Position numbers and translations under genes: made by a program. The notes beneath the pieces are model-generated. The model was not told the origin of the DNA, searched no databases, and worked only from the letters and a program-made list of their open reading frames with translations. From Linderina pennispora (lineage: Eukaryota > Kickxellomycota > Kickxellomycetes > Kickxellales > Kickxellaceae): DNA of 31,289 bases. Shown here in pieces: positions 1 through 10,594 of this stretch (position 1 is its first letter; the number at the start of each line of letters is the position of its first letter). The stretch is from contig NW_024468363.1 of NCBI RefSeq assembly GCF_002104995.1, forward strand, positions 1-31,289, written 5' to 3'.

Positions 1-2051
1 GCATTGAAGCCCAGACTTGCCGCAAGAGCCATGCAAAGACAGAGTAATCGCCTTTTCCATTTCGTAATATATGCGGATTTCATTTTTTTACTATATGCGC
101 TTTTGGATGCTGAGGTGGCTCGGCCTTTGAGGTTATGCAATCGAGTATGCCCACTATATATGTCTGGCAACAAGCATTCCAGCAATATGACAAAAGCAAT
201 GGCTCGCTGGTGCTGTTTATACAGCTCGCTAGCTCACGATCCCTCAGAAGCATGGCAAGCTTTAGCTTCAAGTGATTGAGGAGCTGAGTCGGGGTGAATG
301 TCTGGATAAACTAATGGACCAGCAAGCTGCTACTTAGGCTCCCAATACCCAGCCTGCCAGCGCCTTGACACAGGACAGAAGCCCTGGTGAGGACTTGCAA
401 CATTTGGTGATAAATGGCAGCAAAAAAGTGGCTCTCGAGCCTTTTTGCCCTGCTGCTTTTCGCCAGACCTGGGCGCCGACACCAACGGCATCGGCAACAG
501 CGATATTTGGGATCAGGCATGCAGCAATTGAGTCTCTGGTCTGGCTACGAACAATAGCAGCACGGACTTTGGCCTTTGAGCGCACAACGGTATATGACTG
601 TAGTTTTCTCCTGTCGCTACACGTAAAAAGTTCCCATCAAACCAAAATTTCAAACAACACACTGCTTTACCCCCTCGGTTGTTGATATATGTAAACATTT
701 TATTTCAAACTGAAGAAACAAAAAGTATGGATGACTCGAGAGGCTGCTAAAAGTGGCTACCCTCATCAGGGCTTTCTACTGATGCTAGGGGGCTAGCAGC
801 TGCGTGTTAGGAGCCCTGGTCGCCGGCCAGCAGCACTGGTTCAAGTGCTGCTGTATTGACCGTCATTGTCACCAGTGGAAGATGAAGGCATATCGTACAG
901 TCCAGAGCCGGCTGGTGCCCAAGCACCAGAGGTGTGCTTGTAAGTCAAGAAATTAATCAATGGCAATATTATGCGGAATCACGCAAAATGGCGAACCTCT
1001 GCTTTTCGCATGAGCTACGGCTGACTACTTATATCCACACCTAGCTGCGCGCAGTGGCTTGCAAAAACAGCCTTGGTCAGCCCAAAAACGAACCTAGGGA
1101 GTATGAAAATATTAGGAGCTGGTAGTCCCCAAAGAAAACAATATGCCAATAAAACTTGAAATGTCGGAATAGCCAGCAAAGGACAATGACGCTGATTCAC
1201 AGGTGGCAATGAGGACGATTAGACCGATCCGAGGCACGAACTGACGCCACCCGAGGCTTGAGCCAAGTCCTGCCAGTTTTATGTGGCCGATGTTCCTGGT
1301 CGCCGCTATACCTCTCGCATACCACATCGGCAAGATGTTTGCGACGCCAAGACAATGCCTGCAAACAAGTATATAAGCCCAGTTCCAACAACAACATATC
1401 CAGGCCCCTTGTCCTGGCAACCCTTGTCCTCTGTCCATACTGCTTATCCAGTATACTATCTGAGCTATTGGTAAGCCTACGTATGCTACACTGTGTCGCC
1501 CGGTAACCTACCCATACCCCAAACCCTGCCAGCCGCTCGTCTTCGGTTGCTGTGACGGGTAATGCCTCATACTAAATAATGTGCGGAAATATAGTGGTAA
1601 ACGAGAATATATTTAGTGGAAAATGTTCCCGGGGTGTGAGCCAGGGACCAGAGACGAATGGCTGCTTGGCCTTATTTATAGACCTGCCGGGTGGCTGTGC
1701 TGCGACCCGCTTGCCACCAGTACGACTTTTTCGGGTAGCACTAAATATCCTGACGTACTAGAAATACTCTGCTCGCGATGCGAGCTCGGCTGCTAGTCAG
1801 CATGGGTTGACACGTCGATAAGGGCATCACGACGAACCAGTCATTTGAACGTGTCGGATGATTGTTAGTGCAATGTCGATCATGGACATCTCCCACCTTG
1901 GTGGCCTGCTCAGCGCAGGCGCTTCAGCGCTGGCTCGCTGCTGCTGGCAACAGAATCGCCTTCTGCTGCTGCATGCCTCTTGCGTGGCCTCTTTGTTGCC
2001 GGAGTGGTGCTGGAAGCATCGGCAGCAATGGCTGTAGAACGACAGAGCCGT
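1..2051. other. Gene-poor stretch, no gene recognised
   Basis: Open frames here are short and overlap on both strands, and none shows a domain I recognise. A TATA-like octamer lies at 1370-1377 and a GT-AAG-like donor near 1469, but I could not link them to a coding exon. A small palindrome (six-base arms GCTCGC/GCGAGC) sits near 1778. The region lies downstream of the decayed nuclease gene, so it may be old transposon debris, but nothing in it proves that. Confidence 0.5.
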
Positions 2052-3332
2052 TCAGGAATACTGCCCTGAATCACAGAGTGACTGGAAAATGAGCCTGAAG
2101 TTTAGAACTGCTGCGAGATCGCGGTTCAAGAGCCGAGACGAATAGTCCCGCCTGTATTGTGCCATGGCCCGCTTACATGACTCGCTTGTACAGCGGAGAA
2201 GGCCATGGCACTTCAAAGTTGGGTTCTTCGATCTCTGGTAGGGCCGCGGGTTGGGAACATGCCGGAATGTCTGCTGCAGTGGCCTCCGTTGCATCTGATG
2301 GCATCTTCGCTGCTTCGCGTGCAGCCTTCTTGGCCAATTTTTCGCCCTTTTCTGCTGCTTTCCTTGCCTCTGTTGCTGCCCTCTTTGCTGCGTTGATCTC
2401 TGTAACCTGCTCGCGTGTTTTCGAAATAAAACACCTGCTTGATTATTTGCTTGTTTAAGCACACATGGCCTGGGATCCATGATGTCCGCAGAGGCAAGCA
2501 TTGGGGGGGAGACTTGCCAAGCTGCTCATTCTCAATAAGCTGGCATAGGCAAATGTATGCACGCAGATGCTTAAGTGGATTTACCTTGGCATCATAGTAT
2601 CGGCTGTCTTTGGCGAATCTGTACTTGGCATCATAGGCATTAAGGACTGGTGCCAGCTTGTTGTAGATTGCAAGCATCGGTGGGGTGAGCACACTGAGAT
2701 CAGGGTGCCTAGAGGCAACTGCCTGGCGGAGCTTCTGTTCAGGTGTATAGATACACACTTGACATGCATTATTGAACTCCGCCTTGGACACATTGCCCAT
2801 TGTACTGTGCAGTGTGTTTTTGCGGCTGCGAATATCAATCAATTTGGCCAGAATCCGCTGTAGGCAAGTGCCATAGCGCAACACAATGTTGTTCTTGTAT
2901 GCTGTTAGCAGCTCGGTATCCACATATGTTGCTACTTGATTCATGTCGCATACACCATGTAGCTCGATATCGCCATTATGTAATAGATAATCATAAATAT
3001 GGTATCTAATTACATCACCGAAATCTGCGCTCGACAGTTCTGACCTGTCCTTCCGGTTAACGAAATCCTCGGCAGATATGGCTGTCTTTGCCTTCAGATT
3101 GTGATAAATAAATAAATGGAACGAAAGAACCCCTTTTTCACAAGTATTGAAGGGTCAAAGGTATCATCATCAGCTAGTTGATGGGTAATATCCATCGTGC
3201 AAGCATGTATGTATGCTCTTTGATGATATTGATACTGTGTACAAATTGCTCTAGGCGGGGCAACATAGAATCACGGAAGCCAATACCATCAAGTGATGTC
3301 TTTATGACAGCAGTGCTGCGGGTAATGTTCAT
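2052..3332 (-). pseudogene. Decayed Fanzor/TnpB-like transposon nuclease
   Basis: The gene reads from an ATG at 3332 down to a stop at 2052, but only by changing frame several times. The first frame ends at a TAG (3174-3176). A second continues with THQLADDD...KKGFFR to a TGA (3094-3096). A third carries AYKNNIVLRYG, YYDAKVNPLKH and CLPLRTSWIPGH. After about 2425 an alternative frame gives a Lys/Ala-rich helix. The last frame carries HGLLRCTSESC and LLNRDLAAVLNF. The YKNN, PLRTSxIPGH and C-terminal NRDxxAxxN patterns are what I know from fungal Fanzor (eukaryotic TnpB relatives). The last is the RuvC-III aspartate beside a zinc ribbon. The RuvC-I (GxDPG) and RuvC-II segments are missing, so an internal deletion near 2200-2225 is inferred. 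An AAAT repeat at 3103-3116 sits at one frame break. The family call is from memory of motifs; that the copy is broken is directly visible. Confidence 0.55.
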
Positions 3333-4622
3333 TTGAGAAATTCAATAGGCAAGTAAGAAGAGGAATGATGCTGCTCAGTTTTGCTGTATTGCGTATGCAT
3401 AGCATTAAGAACGTTTTATTAAAAATGATCTGGCTTGCATGGTTCTTGGGGCCCTTAGCACTGATACAGTCTCTTGAATCAGTCTATACAGACTGGGTCC
3501 ATTGTGGCTCAAATACTACTGGTTACGCATGTTCATAAGACAAATTAATTTATAAAATAAACCTACAAATATTGCATGACCGCTAGAAGAGCTATATGGC
3601 CTCATTCAATAGGTGCTCATAGATAAACATCCTAAGAGTGTTGCGCAGTCGGTGATGACCACCATGATGACACCATGGAAGTTATCAGGCCGACCGACAA
3701 TGAGAGCAGCTCTTGCACTGAACCAATGGAGATATATAGTGGAGACCTATGGCCACTACAATAACAACTTGTCACCCTGGTTTCACCGATGAGGTCAGAT
3801 GCCACACAAGATCAAAAGGAGTTTACAGAGCAAGTCACTCAAACCCGTGTTGAAGCTTAATAGTTTTTTAAACTAATTAAATAATTTCTAGCAGATAGTC
3901 AGATACTTTTTGGACTATAAAATCTTATATAAAGGTAAAGATATTTAAAGTAGGCGGCCAATAATGAACCACTCACCTCGCACATGCAATCAAGATGCAC
4001 GTCAAAGGCGAAAAAGAAACCTCGGCACGAGGCTGCATGGTGGGGAGGATATACTTGTAGACATCACTCTAAACTCTGCAGCCATTTCGATATGCTCTCT
4101 CGGTGAAGAGATGTCTTGTTGACCATGTAGCTGTACGAGCTGGATATAATCACCAGGATATAGCTATTGGGCAGCTCTGGCTATATCGCTCTGCGACATT
4201 ATACGGGTCCGCATCTCTATATTTTACTGGGAGCTGACCAGCCTGGACTGGGTAGTGGGCTGCCAGACAATGGCTACTTCTCTGGCGGCGGGTTCGCTGC
4301 AAAACCCCCGCCTTCGCTATTTTTTCCTTTTCTAGCGGATGTGCGCGGCCATCCAAGCCCGGCGGAGTTGATAGAAATTGGGGTTGCCTATTTCTTGGTC
4401 GGCTTTTCCCACGCAAAGACTACTGTGGCCCGTGTTAGGCGATCTCGAACCGGTTGCTTTAATCCACAAGGTTGGCAATGTTCGGCCACAGCTTCGCCCC
4501 CAATCCCAAATCCCCTCCCTTGCATATGATTGTGCCGATACCCACCGTCCCCCTTCCTCCCTCTTTTCTCCTGAACCCCGACTATTTTCTATATTATTCC
4601 ACCCAGGAGATACTCTATCGAA
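3333..4622. other. AT-rich intergenic region and upstream of aminopeptidase
   Basis: From 3333 to about 4150 the DNA is AT-rich and has no credible frame; it lies 5' of the decayed nuclease gene. I found no clear terminal inverted repeats. From 4150 the composition becomes GC-richer. The last 120 bases before the aminopeptidase ATG are pyrimidine-rich (4540-4600), typical of a fungal 5' leader. A weak hairpin (GGCGGG at 4287-4292, CCCGCC at 4307-4312) lies in the presumed promoter. Confidence 0.5.
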
Positions 4623-7509
4623 ATGGCTCTCCCCAAGATTACTGCTCACACCGAGCTTTCTGCGCTGTCGGCAATCGAGCACGACGCCCTCGTTGCCGTG
4701 TACACCGATCTGGACTCGCTCAGCAGCCTGCAGTCCTCGTGGGCATCGGCGATTGAGCCGTATCGCAGCATCGACAAGGATTTTGGACAGACCGTGGCAT
4801 TGGTGCCCAGCGGCGCTGTGGGCGGCAACCGCCTGGTGCTGTCGCCTACCGGCAGCCTGAATGACGACACCGACGACGTGCGCAAGATCGGCGAAGCAGC
4901 CAAGGCCGGTATCGCGCGTGCCATTGAGGCTGGCGCCAAGCGCCCGGCTTTGGTCCTGGCGCAGGCACCGCCTAGTCCCGCCGAGACACCACTGGATGCC
5001 GACTACTCGCGCTGGATCGAAGTTGCACTGCTGGGGGCGCTCGAGGCATCTTACGTCACTCTGGTTGTCCGAGAGTTCCGCGAGTCGAGCCGCAAGGGCG
5101 AGCTGGAGAACCTTGATTCGATCGATCTGGTTGTTCCGGGCGTGATTGCCCAGGATTGCCTGAAGCACGTGATCACCCGGGTTCGTGCAATTGAGGCTGG
5201 GCGGCGCCTGGCCAAGGGTAAGTCAAGCGGCAGGCGCAGGGGCAGCAGTGCTCAGATGGACGGCTTGCTGACTGCTAGCATCAATGTGGATTGTAGATGT
5301 GGGCTACGGCGACCCGGAGCGGATGACTCCGTACAAGTGCGCCGAGTACATCGAGCAGACTGTCAAGGGCGTCAAGGGCATCGAGTACGAGGAGATCAAG
5401 GACCTCGAGGTCCTGAAGAACGAGTACCCACTGCTGTACCACTCGTCGCGCGCATCGCTTGCTGGTAAGTTGCCGCTGACAAATTCTGCCTCCTGAAAAC
5501 CTGTTTTCCCTCAGCACAGCAGTGGGAAGCGTATCCGAGTTTTCCCTGTGCACACCGTACATATACCCGGCCGGCTCGTTTTTACTTCAAGCGTGCGCTA
5601 AGCAGAAAGCATGGCATCTTGTATGCGCATTGTTCTTTCTATTGCACCTTTGTTGATGTTTATCGCGCATGGGCTTTTGCTTGCCCATTCCCTCTAGTTC
5701 CCCCTGGATTTGCTGTTTGCGCGGATGAGCCAGCGCTCTCGCCGTCCTTATTTTGCCTGTGGTGGCTAAGCGGCTGTATGCCTCTAGGGCTCCTTGGGCT
5801 TGTCGCTTTGCTGTATCCGCCTGGCGCCTCCTGTGTTTACTCAAGCCAAATGCGGATTGCTCCGGGTGAGGGGCGGGGCTGAGGGCGGCTGGCTCTGGTG
5901 GGAAATTTCAGGCTGATTCCCGGCTTGCAGCGAGCTGCATTGGCTCCTTTCCCACTGATTATCACACTTTCGGACGACGCTAGCACCGCTAGGCGCACCG
6001 TGGCACATCGTCTGTCCAAATTGAGGATTCCCAAATGCTTCCGGTAGGAGAAAGTTCCTCGCCCCCTTTTCAGCATGTATCGGCAGCGCCATCCTTGGGC
6101 TTTCTGCTCCTCCGGCTGCACTGATCGTCCTACTTGATTTCTGCGTGTACCTTTCAGTCGACTGGCGAAGATCTAGCCAGTGCTACCATATGGGCTGTAT
6201 GCACAATGCACATATGCCCCCTTTTAGGCAACGGCAGTGCCCCCTTGCCTGCCACCGTGCCCGAATACCATACATGGGTCCTGCAACCTGTTGCATGCGC
6301 ATCGTGGAAGAAAACATCGGAGGAGCGGGTCTTGTTAAATGGGTGCTAATCACTATTTACCCCCTGTGCACTGCCATCTTCCCCCAGCATTGTCGTTCAA
6401 GTAGTGCTGATCATTTTTTATTTCGCTGTTGACACCCGGGTTCACCCTTGCTAAAACTGCCTCCTCACATCCGATGTTTCATGTTGGTAGAGAAGAAGAC
6501 ATGGCCGTGCATCGTCAAGCTTGCGTACAAGTCGCCTGATCCGACCAAGGTCAAGGAGCAGTAAGTATGCCTGTGCTCGAGGATGTGCGATATGATTTAC
6601 GCAATACGTCTCAGAGACAACGGGCATTTATGCCTCGCTGATCCACCAGCCATCTATCAACAACGCTGCTTGCTGATTTCGCTTTGTGTTTGTGTGTATA
6701 GCCTGTACCTTGTGGGCAAGGGTGTCACGTACGATACGGGAGGCATCTCGCTCAAGATTGGGGCTGCGATGCGGGGCATGTCACGCGACAAGCTCGGTGC
6801 CTGCGGTCTTGCAGGATTCGTTCTGGCCACAGGCCTGGTGGAGGAACCGAGTGTCGATATTACGTGCATCTTGGCATTCGAGCGCAACTCAATTGGACCC
6901 AACGCGCTGCTGCCGGACGAGGTGGTTGTGTCGCGCGCTGGTGTGCGTGTACTGATTGGTGACACCGATGCTGAGGGCCGCCTGGTGATGACGGATGCTG
7001 TGTGCGAGTGCCGCGAGAAGATCCTTGCAGCGCGCGCAGCCGGCGACCACACACCCTCGGCCATCTACACGACGGCGACGCTGACGGGCCATGTCATCCG
7101 GGCGTATGGCTGGTATGGAGCTGCAGTAGCGAACGGACCAGCGCGCAAGGAGAAGTGGGATCACCGGCTGCTAGTTGCTGGCCTTGCATATGGTGATCCG
7201 TTTGAGAACAGCGTTATGCGCCGCGACGATCACCAGTTCATTGCGTCCAAGACTGACCGCGAGGACGTGTACCAGAGCAACTGCAACCCCAGCACCCAGA
7301 CCGACCGCGGTCACCAGTACCCAGCAGCCTTCATCATCAAGGCGTCCGGGCTGGACAAGCACAGCCTGAGCGCTGGCAAGGACGCCATTTCGTTCATCCA
7401 TGTCGATATTGCGGGCAGCGCCGAGGATGGCGTTGAGCCGGGCCTTGGCCTGATGGGCATCACTGGCAGCCCGGTGGCCACCTTTGCCGGAGCCTTCTGG
7501 ACGGCGTAG
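4623..7509 (+). CDS. M17 family leucyl aminopeptidase (four exons)
   Basis: This is a cytosolic-type metallo-aminopeptidase that removes N-terminal residues from peptides using two divalent metals. Exons are 4623-5217, 5297-5464, 6491-6560 and 6702-7509, giving 546 residues. All introns are GT-AG and phases match. The joins give AKDVGYGD, SLAEKKTW and VKEHLYLVGKG. Metal and catalytic residues are visible in exon 4: Lys284 and Asp289 in VGKGVTYDTGG, Asp307 in MSRDKLGA, and Asp367, Glu369 and Arg371 in DTDAEGRL. Most M17 enzymes have Asn where this has the first Asp of DTDAEGR. The C-terminal RGHQYPAAF and FIHVDIAGSA resemble the branch typified by C. elegans W07G4.4 rather than bacterial PepA. 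There is no signal peptide. Start chosen as the first in-frame ATG after a pyrimidine-rich leader. Intron 2 (1026 nt) is long for a fungus. No frameshifts are present. The family call is firm; exon 3 rests on splice phase and similarity. Confidence 0.9.
5465..6490 (+). other. Kilobase intron 2 of the aminopeptidase gene
   Basis: The donor is GTAAGT at 5465 and the acceptor is TTGGTAG ending at 6490. The stretch is T/C-rich and contains only short, overlapping frames on both strands. I see no second coding exon and no RNA fold I can name. The other introns of this gene are 79 and 141 nt. Confidence 0.7.
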
Positions 7510-8961
7510 AATCGATAGATTTCTTCTGTTGTTTTTATGGCACAGATCATTCTGTGCTGCTTGTTTATCAATTTGTCCTGGTCTATTTTTGTTGCGAACC
7601 ACAAGGAACTGCAGACCCGCAATAGGGAATCTTGGCACACCTCCCCGGACCGCACACCGCCGACCTTGGCTGAATTGGGATTCAGATCCCAAATTGCCGA
7701 TGTGGGGTATGGGAGGAAAAACACCTCATACACAACAGAGCGACATGGAAACGGATGTTGTGCAGCCATGGGCCTGTTTGAATCTGGCTGCCGCTCATGA
7801 CTGTTCGCTTTATTTTCGGACTCCAGTCTAGCAGACTGGTGTTGCAAATCGATGCATCGTGCAAGGCTGTTCCTCGCCCAGCCCGTAGTAGTGCTTGATT
7901 CTTCAGGCCACTACCGCCATTTTGCGCAAGGTGGTGGCGCTGTCATTTTTTTCCCTTTTCGCTGGACTGGAATGAGCAAGCACTGCAGAAATGAAAACTG
8001 CACTGCGATGTGCCCGCGCTGCGATTAGCAAATGGAGCCAACGGGGGGCACTAAACGGGCCGAAATGAAATGTACACATTCGCTCCCCTCCAATATACCG
8101 GGCACCCTCCGTAGGTACGAATGGAAATGCCAGAGCAACACCCCCGAGGTATGTGGAGTAATGCAGTGATGAGGCGCTCTATAGTCCCCTCTCCATTGCC
8201 TGTCAGCTTGGGCTGTTTACTTGCTGTGAATTAAGCTTCTGGAGGTCGCCTCACAGTGCAGCCTCGTTTCGCGATATTGGACTTCCAGATGGATGGTTGA
8301 TTTTGGAGGCGAAGAAGGAAAAACGTGAGGATAAGTCCATTGCGGGCTGCTTGGGCCATTGGAAATTAATGAGCTCAATATGTCCGCGCTCTCGAAATGG
8401 ACTGAGGATTCCTTTCACCAAGCACTCGCAGCGTTTTTGACACTTTCGCGCACAGACAATCGAGGCATTCTGCTTGTTCCTCCCCCAGCATCATTGCTTT
8501 CGCTGCGTCCATTGCTTCCATGGCCTCTCGCTTGGCAAGGTCTGGGAATGACTGGGGCGGTGCAGTCTGAATTACACGCATGCTTGTGCACAAAGTGGGC
8601 AGGACCCACTGTTGCCGGCCTGCTAATCTAAAGGATGCACCGCTGCACACGCGCTAGACAGACATTGCTGTGTTGACGCATGCCGATTGAACTAAATGCC
8701 CCCTCGCGACCAGGCACGCGTGCAGGTGACAAACCATGAGCCGCTTGCGGAACCCTTCTATATCTGGCGCCCGGCGCAAGGAACCTCTTTGGCTCGCTGA
8801 TCGCCATCCCCTCACCACCGTGACTGAACAAGATCCGTCGGCGCTCGCGAAGACATCAGCCCAACGGCATGTTCGTTTGGAACACGTCTCCGTGCCTCTT
8901 CTTTTGATGGCAATGAGCTGCAGCATCCAAAACGAAAGAAAAAGTGTGGGGTAAATGTGAG

Positions 8962-9000
8962 AGGGGGTGGGTGGTTCGCGGTGGGAAACGCCCACCCCCT
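8962..9000. promoter_or_regulatory. Perfect 10-bp inverted repeat with STRE-like cores
   Basis: AGGGGGTGGG at 8962-8971 is the exact reverse complement of CCCACCCCCT at 8991-9000, with a 19-base spacer. Each arm carries the AGGGG/CCCCT core that yeast Msn2/4-type C2H2 zinc fingers bind. It lies about 155 bases upstream of a TATA box. The repeat is seen directly; binding by a stress regulator is inference. Confidence 0.45.
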
Positions 9001-9155
9001 GGACAATCTCGAGTACCGGGAAGAATGGTACGCAAGCAAAAAAAGGTTTGTCAAGCCCATTTGCCAGTTTTCTCATTTGGCTGTCCATTTTTTGTATCCC
9101 TCATGCTCATCCTTTTTATTGCGTAAGGTCAACTTGTCTCTTCCCACCTCCAGCA

Positions 9156-9165
9156 TATATAAATA
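9156..9165 (+). promoter_or_regulatory. TATA box, candidate distal promoter
   Basis: TATATAAATA is followed by about 180 bases rich in pyrimidines, the usual start-site context in these fungi, and then by a GTAAGT donor near 9474. A second TATA-like element (TTATAAAA) lies at 9387-9394. It could drive a spliced leader of the SANT-like gene or a non-coding transcript. Confidence 0.4.
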
Positions 9166-9707
9166 CCAGCGCAAGGTTCGTTTTTTCTTGGACCGACATA
9201 CCCAAACACACGGACACTACATCCCCCTTTCCTCTTTTTTGCCTCCTGGTACTATTTCTTTAACACTCTTTCCCGCCCCTGTTGTCTGACCCCTGAGGAT
9301 TTGTCATACAACTTCCATCTAGCAACCCTCTTTTTCTTTCTTGGTCGTTAGAGCACCGTGCCCCAAGGTACCAGCTCGCGTGCGCTTTTATAAAACTAGC
9401 AGCGCCACCCAGGAATTGCTTCTCTGCCGAGCATTTCTAGACCTACCTATTTGGAAAAGCGACTGGTAAGTATCCCAGGTCTTTGGCCCCTTTTACATTG
9501 CTCGTGTGCACCTGAAAGTAACACGCTACGTGTATGACAAGAAACGGAATTGGCATTGCACAAGTTCCTGTTTTGTTCTTGGCTTCTCCACACCTTGTCT
9601 GCACCGCTTTGCTTCCCTCGCTCTGTGCATCCACAACCCCAGCTGACCGCATGGCAAGCAAGGAGCAGCACGGTCGATATGTGCGTGTGCGCAATGATTT
9701 TTCATCC

Positions 9708-9728
9708 AAAAAAAAAAAAAAAAAAAAA
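9708..9728 (+). repeat. Poly(dA) tract of 21 bases
   Basis: An uninterrupted run of A is followed within 20 bases by a run of T (from about 9748). Such tracts exclude nucleosomes in fungal promoters. It sits between the two TATA regions upstream of the SANT-like gene. The exact length may be uncertain for sequencing reasons. Confidence 0.8.
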
Positions 9729-10189
9729 CTTTTGCTCGGCCTATTTCTTTTTTTTGGATTTTTCTACCTTGGACGAGATTCGTCAATCTCTATTTTGGCA
9801 CCCCCCCTGTCCGGGCAACTTACCCTGCCCTTCCGGAACACATATCTTGTGTACTGATCCGCGGTTCTCTTTCTGGTACCCAGTGCGTGGCAGCTCTGCC
9901 CCACTTTTTCTCTGCAGAGCACGACATGGCCGCTGTGATTCGGAAAATGGGCTGGCTCAGTAGCACAGAATGCATGGATGCATGCGTGTGTCTAGCAAGA
10001 GGAGGCTGCTGGAAAACTCTCAGAGGTGGGGATTCACAGTTGGCATACGATAGCCACGAAGCTGCTAATCGCCCTAGCCTTGCTGCTCCTTTATCTGCTA
10101 CCCCTTTATTTGCTGGCGCTGCTCTTGTGCCAGAGAGCGGGGAGGGCGAACGATGAACCCCGATTTAACGAAGCTTCTTTTTTGAGGGT

Positions 10190-10197
10190 TATATAAG
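10190..10197 (+). promoter_or_regulatory. TATA box of the SANT-like gene
   Basis: TATATAAG is followed by a CT-rich leader of nearly 400 bases. No ATG occurs between this box and 10595, so 10595 would be the first start codon of a transcript from here. That supports both the promoter and the chosen start. Confidence 0.55.
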
Positions 10198-10594
10198 GCA
10201 GGCAGCCAGTCAGCACTTCCTGCTCCCTACAGTACCCGGCCACTTTAAAATATCTGCAGCTCACTCCCGCATCTCCCGCATCTCCCAAATCTCAAACTTC
10301 CCTTTTTGCTGTTCATCCACTGGGCTGGAACACAGTGCGTCCTGTACTAATTTCCTGTCCATTCTTCCCTGGTCTCTTTTCGCTCTTGTACTTTTAGCTC
10401 TTCGCTCCTCCCTTATCTCGACCGCATTTTTCTTTCTAGCTCTCGGCGCCTGCATTCCATCCTCTTCTGCACGGCATACGGTTTGCCTTTCTTACCAAGC
10501 ATTTGGGGGAGGCAGTCACGCAAGCTACCTGTACCATTCCACCTCAATCTCAACAGATATAGCGAGGGCGAGTACTTTTTATTTTCAAAGCTCA

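Larger units (their letters stand above)
7510..10189. other. Long non-coding stretch upstream of the SANT-like gene
   Basis: About 2.7 kb without a supportable gene. Open frames are short, several start only at non-ATG codons, and none carries a recognisable domain. The left part is 3' flank of the aminopeptidase. From about 8900 the sequence becomes promoter-like: a GC-rich inverted repeat, TATA boxes at 9156 and 9387, long pyrimidine runs (9200-9340), a GGTAAGT donor at 9473-9479 and a 21-base A run. A transcribed, spliced 5' leader of the downstream gene, or a separate non-coding transcript, is possible but not shown. Confidence 0.5.

Noticed and set aside
365-685. Overlapping frames on both strands at 334-698
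   Set aside because: No motif is shared with any family I know, and the two strands are equally open, as expected by chance.
4332-5168. Long minus-strand frame opposite aminopeptidase exon 1
   Set aside because: It is antisense to a conserved exon, arises from GC-rich codon use, and shows no domain.
9945-10020. tRNA-like A box (TGGCTCAGTAG) near 9953
   Set aside because: No GGTTCGA-type B box at the right distance and no cloverleaf could be drawn.
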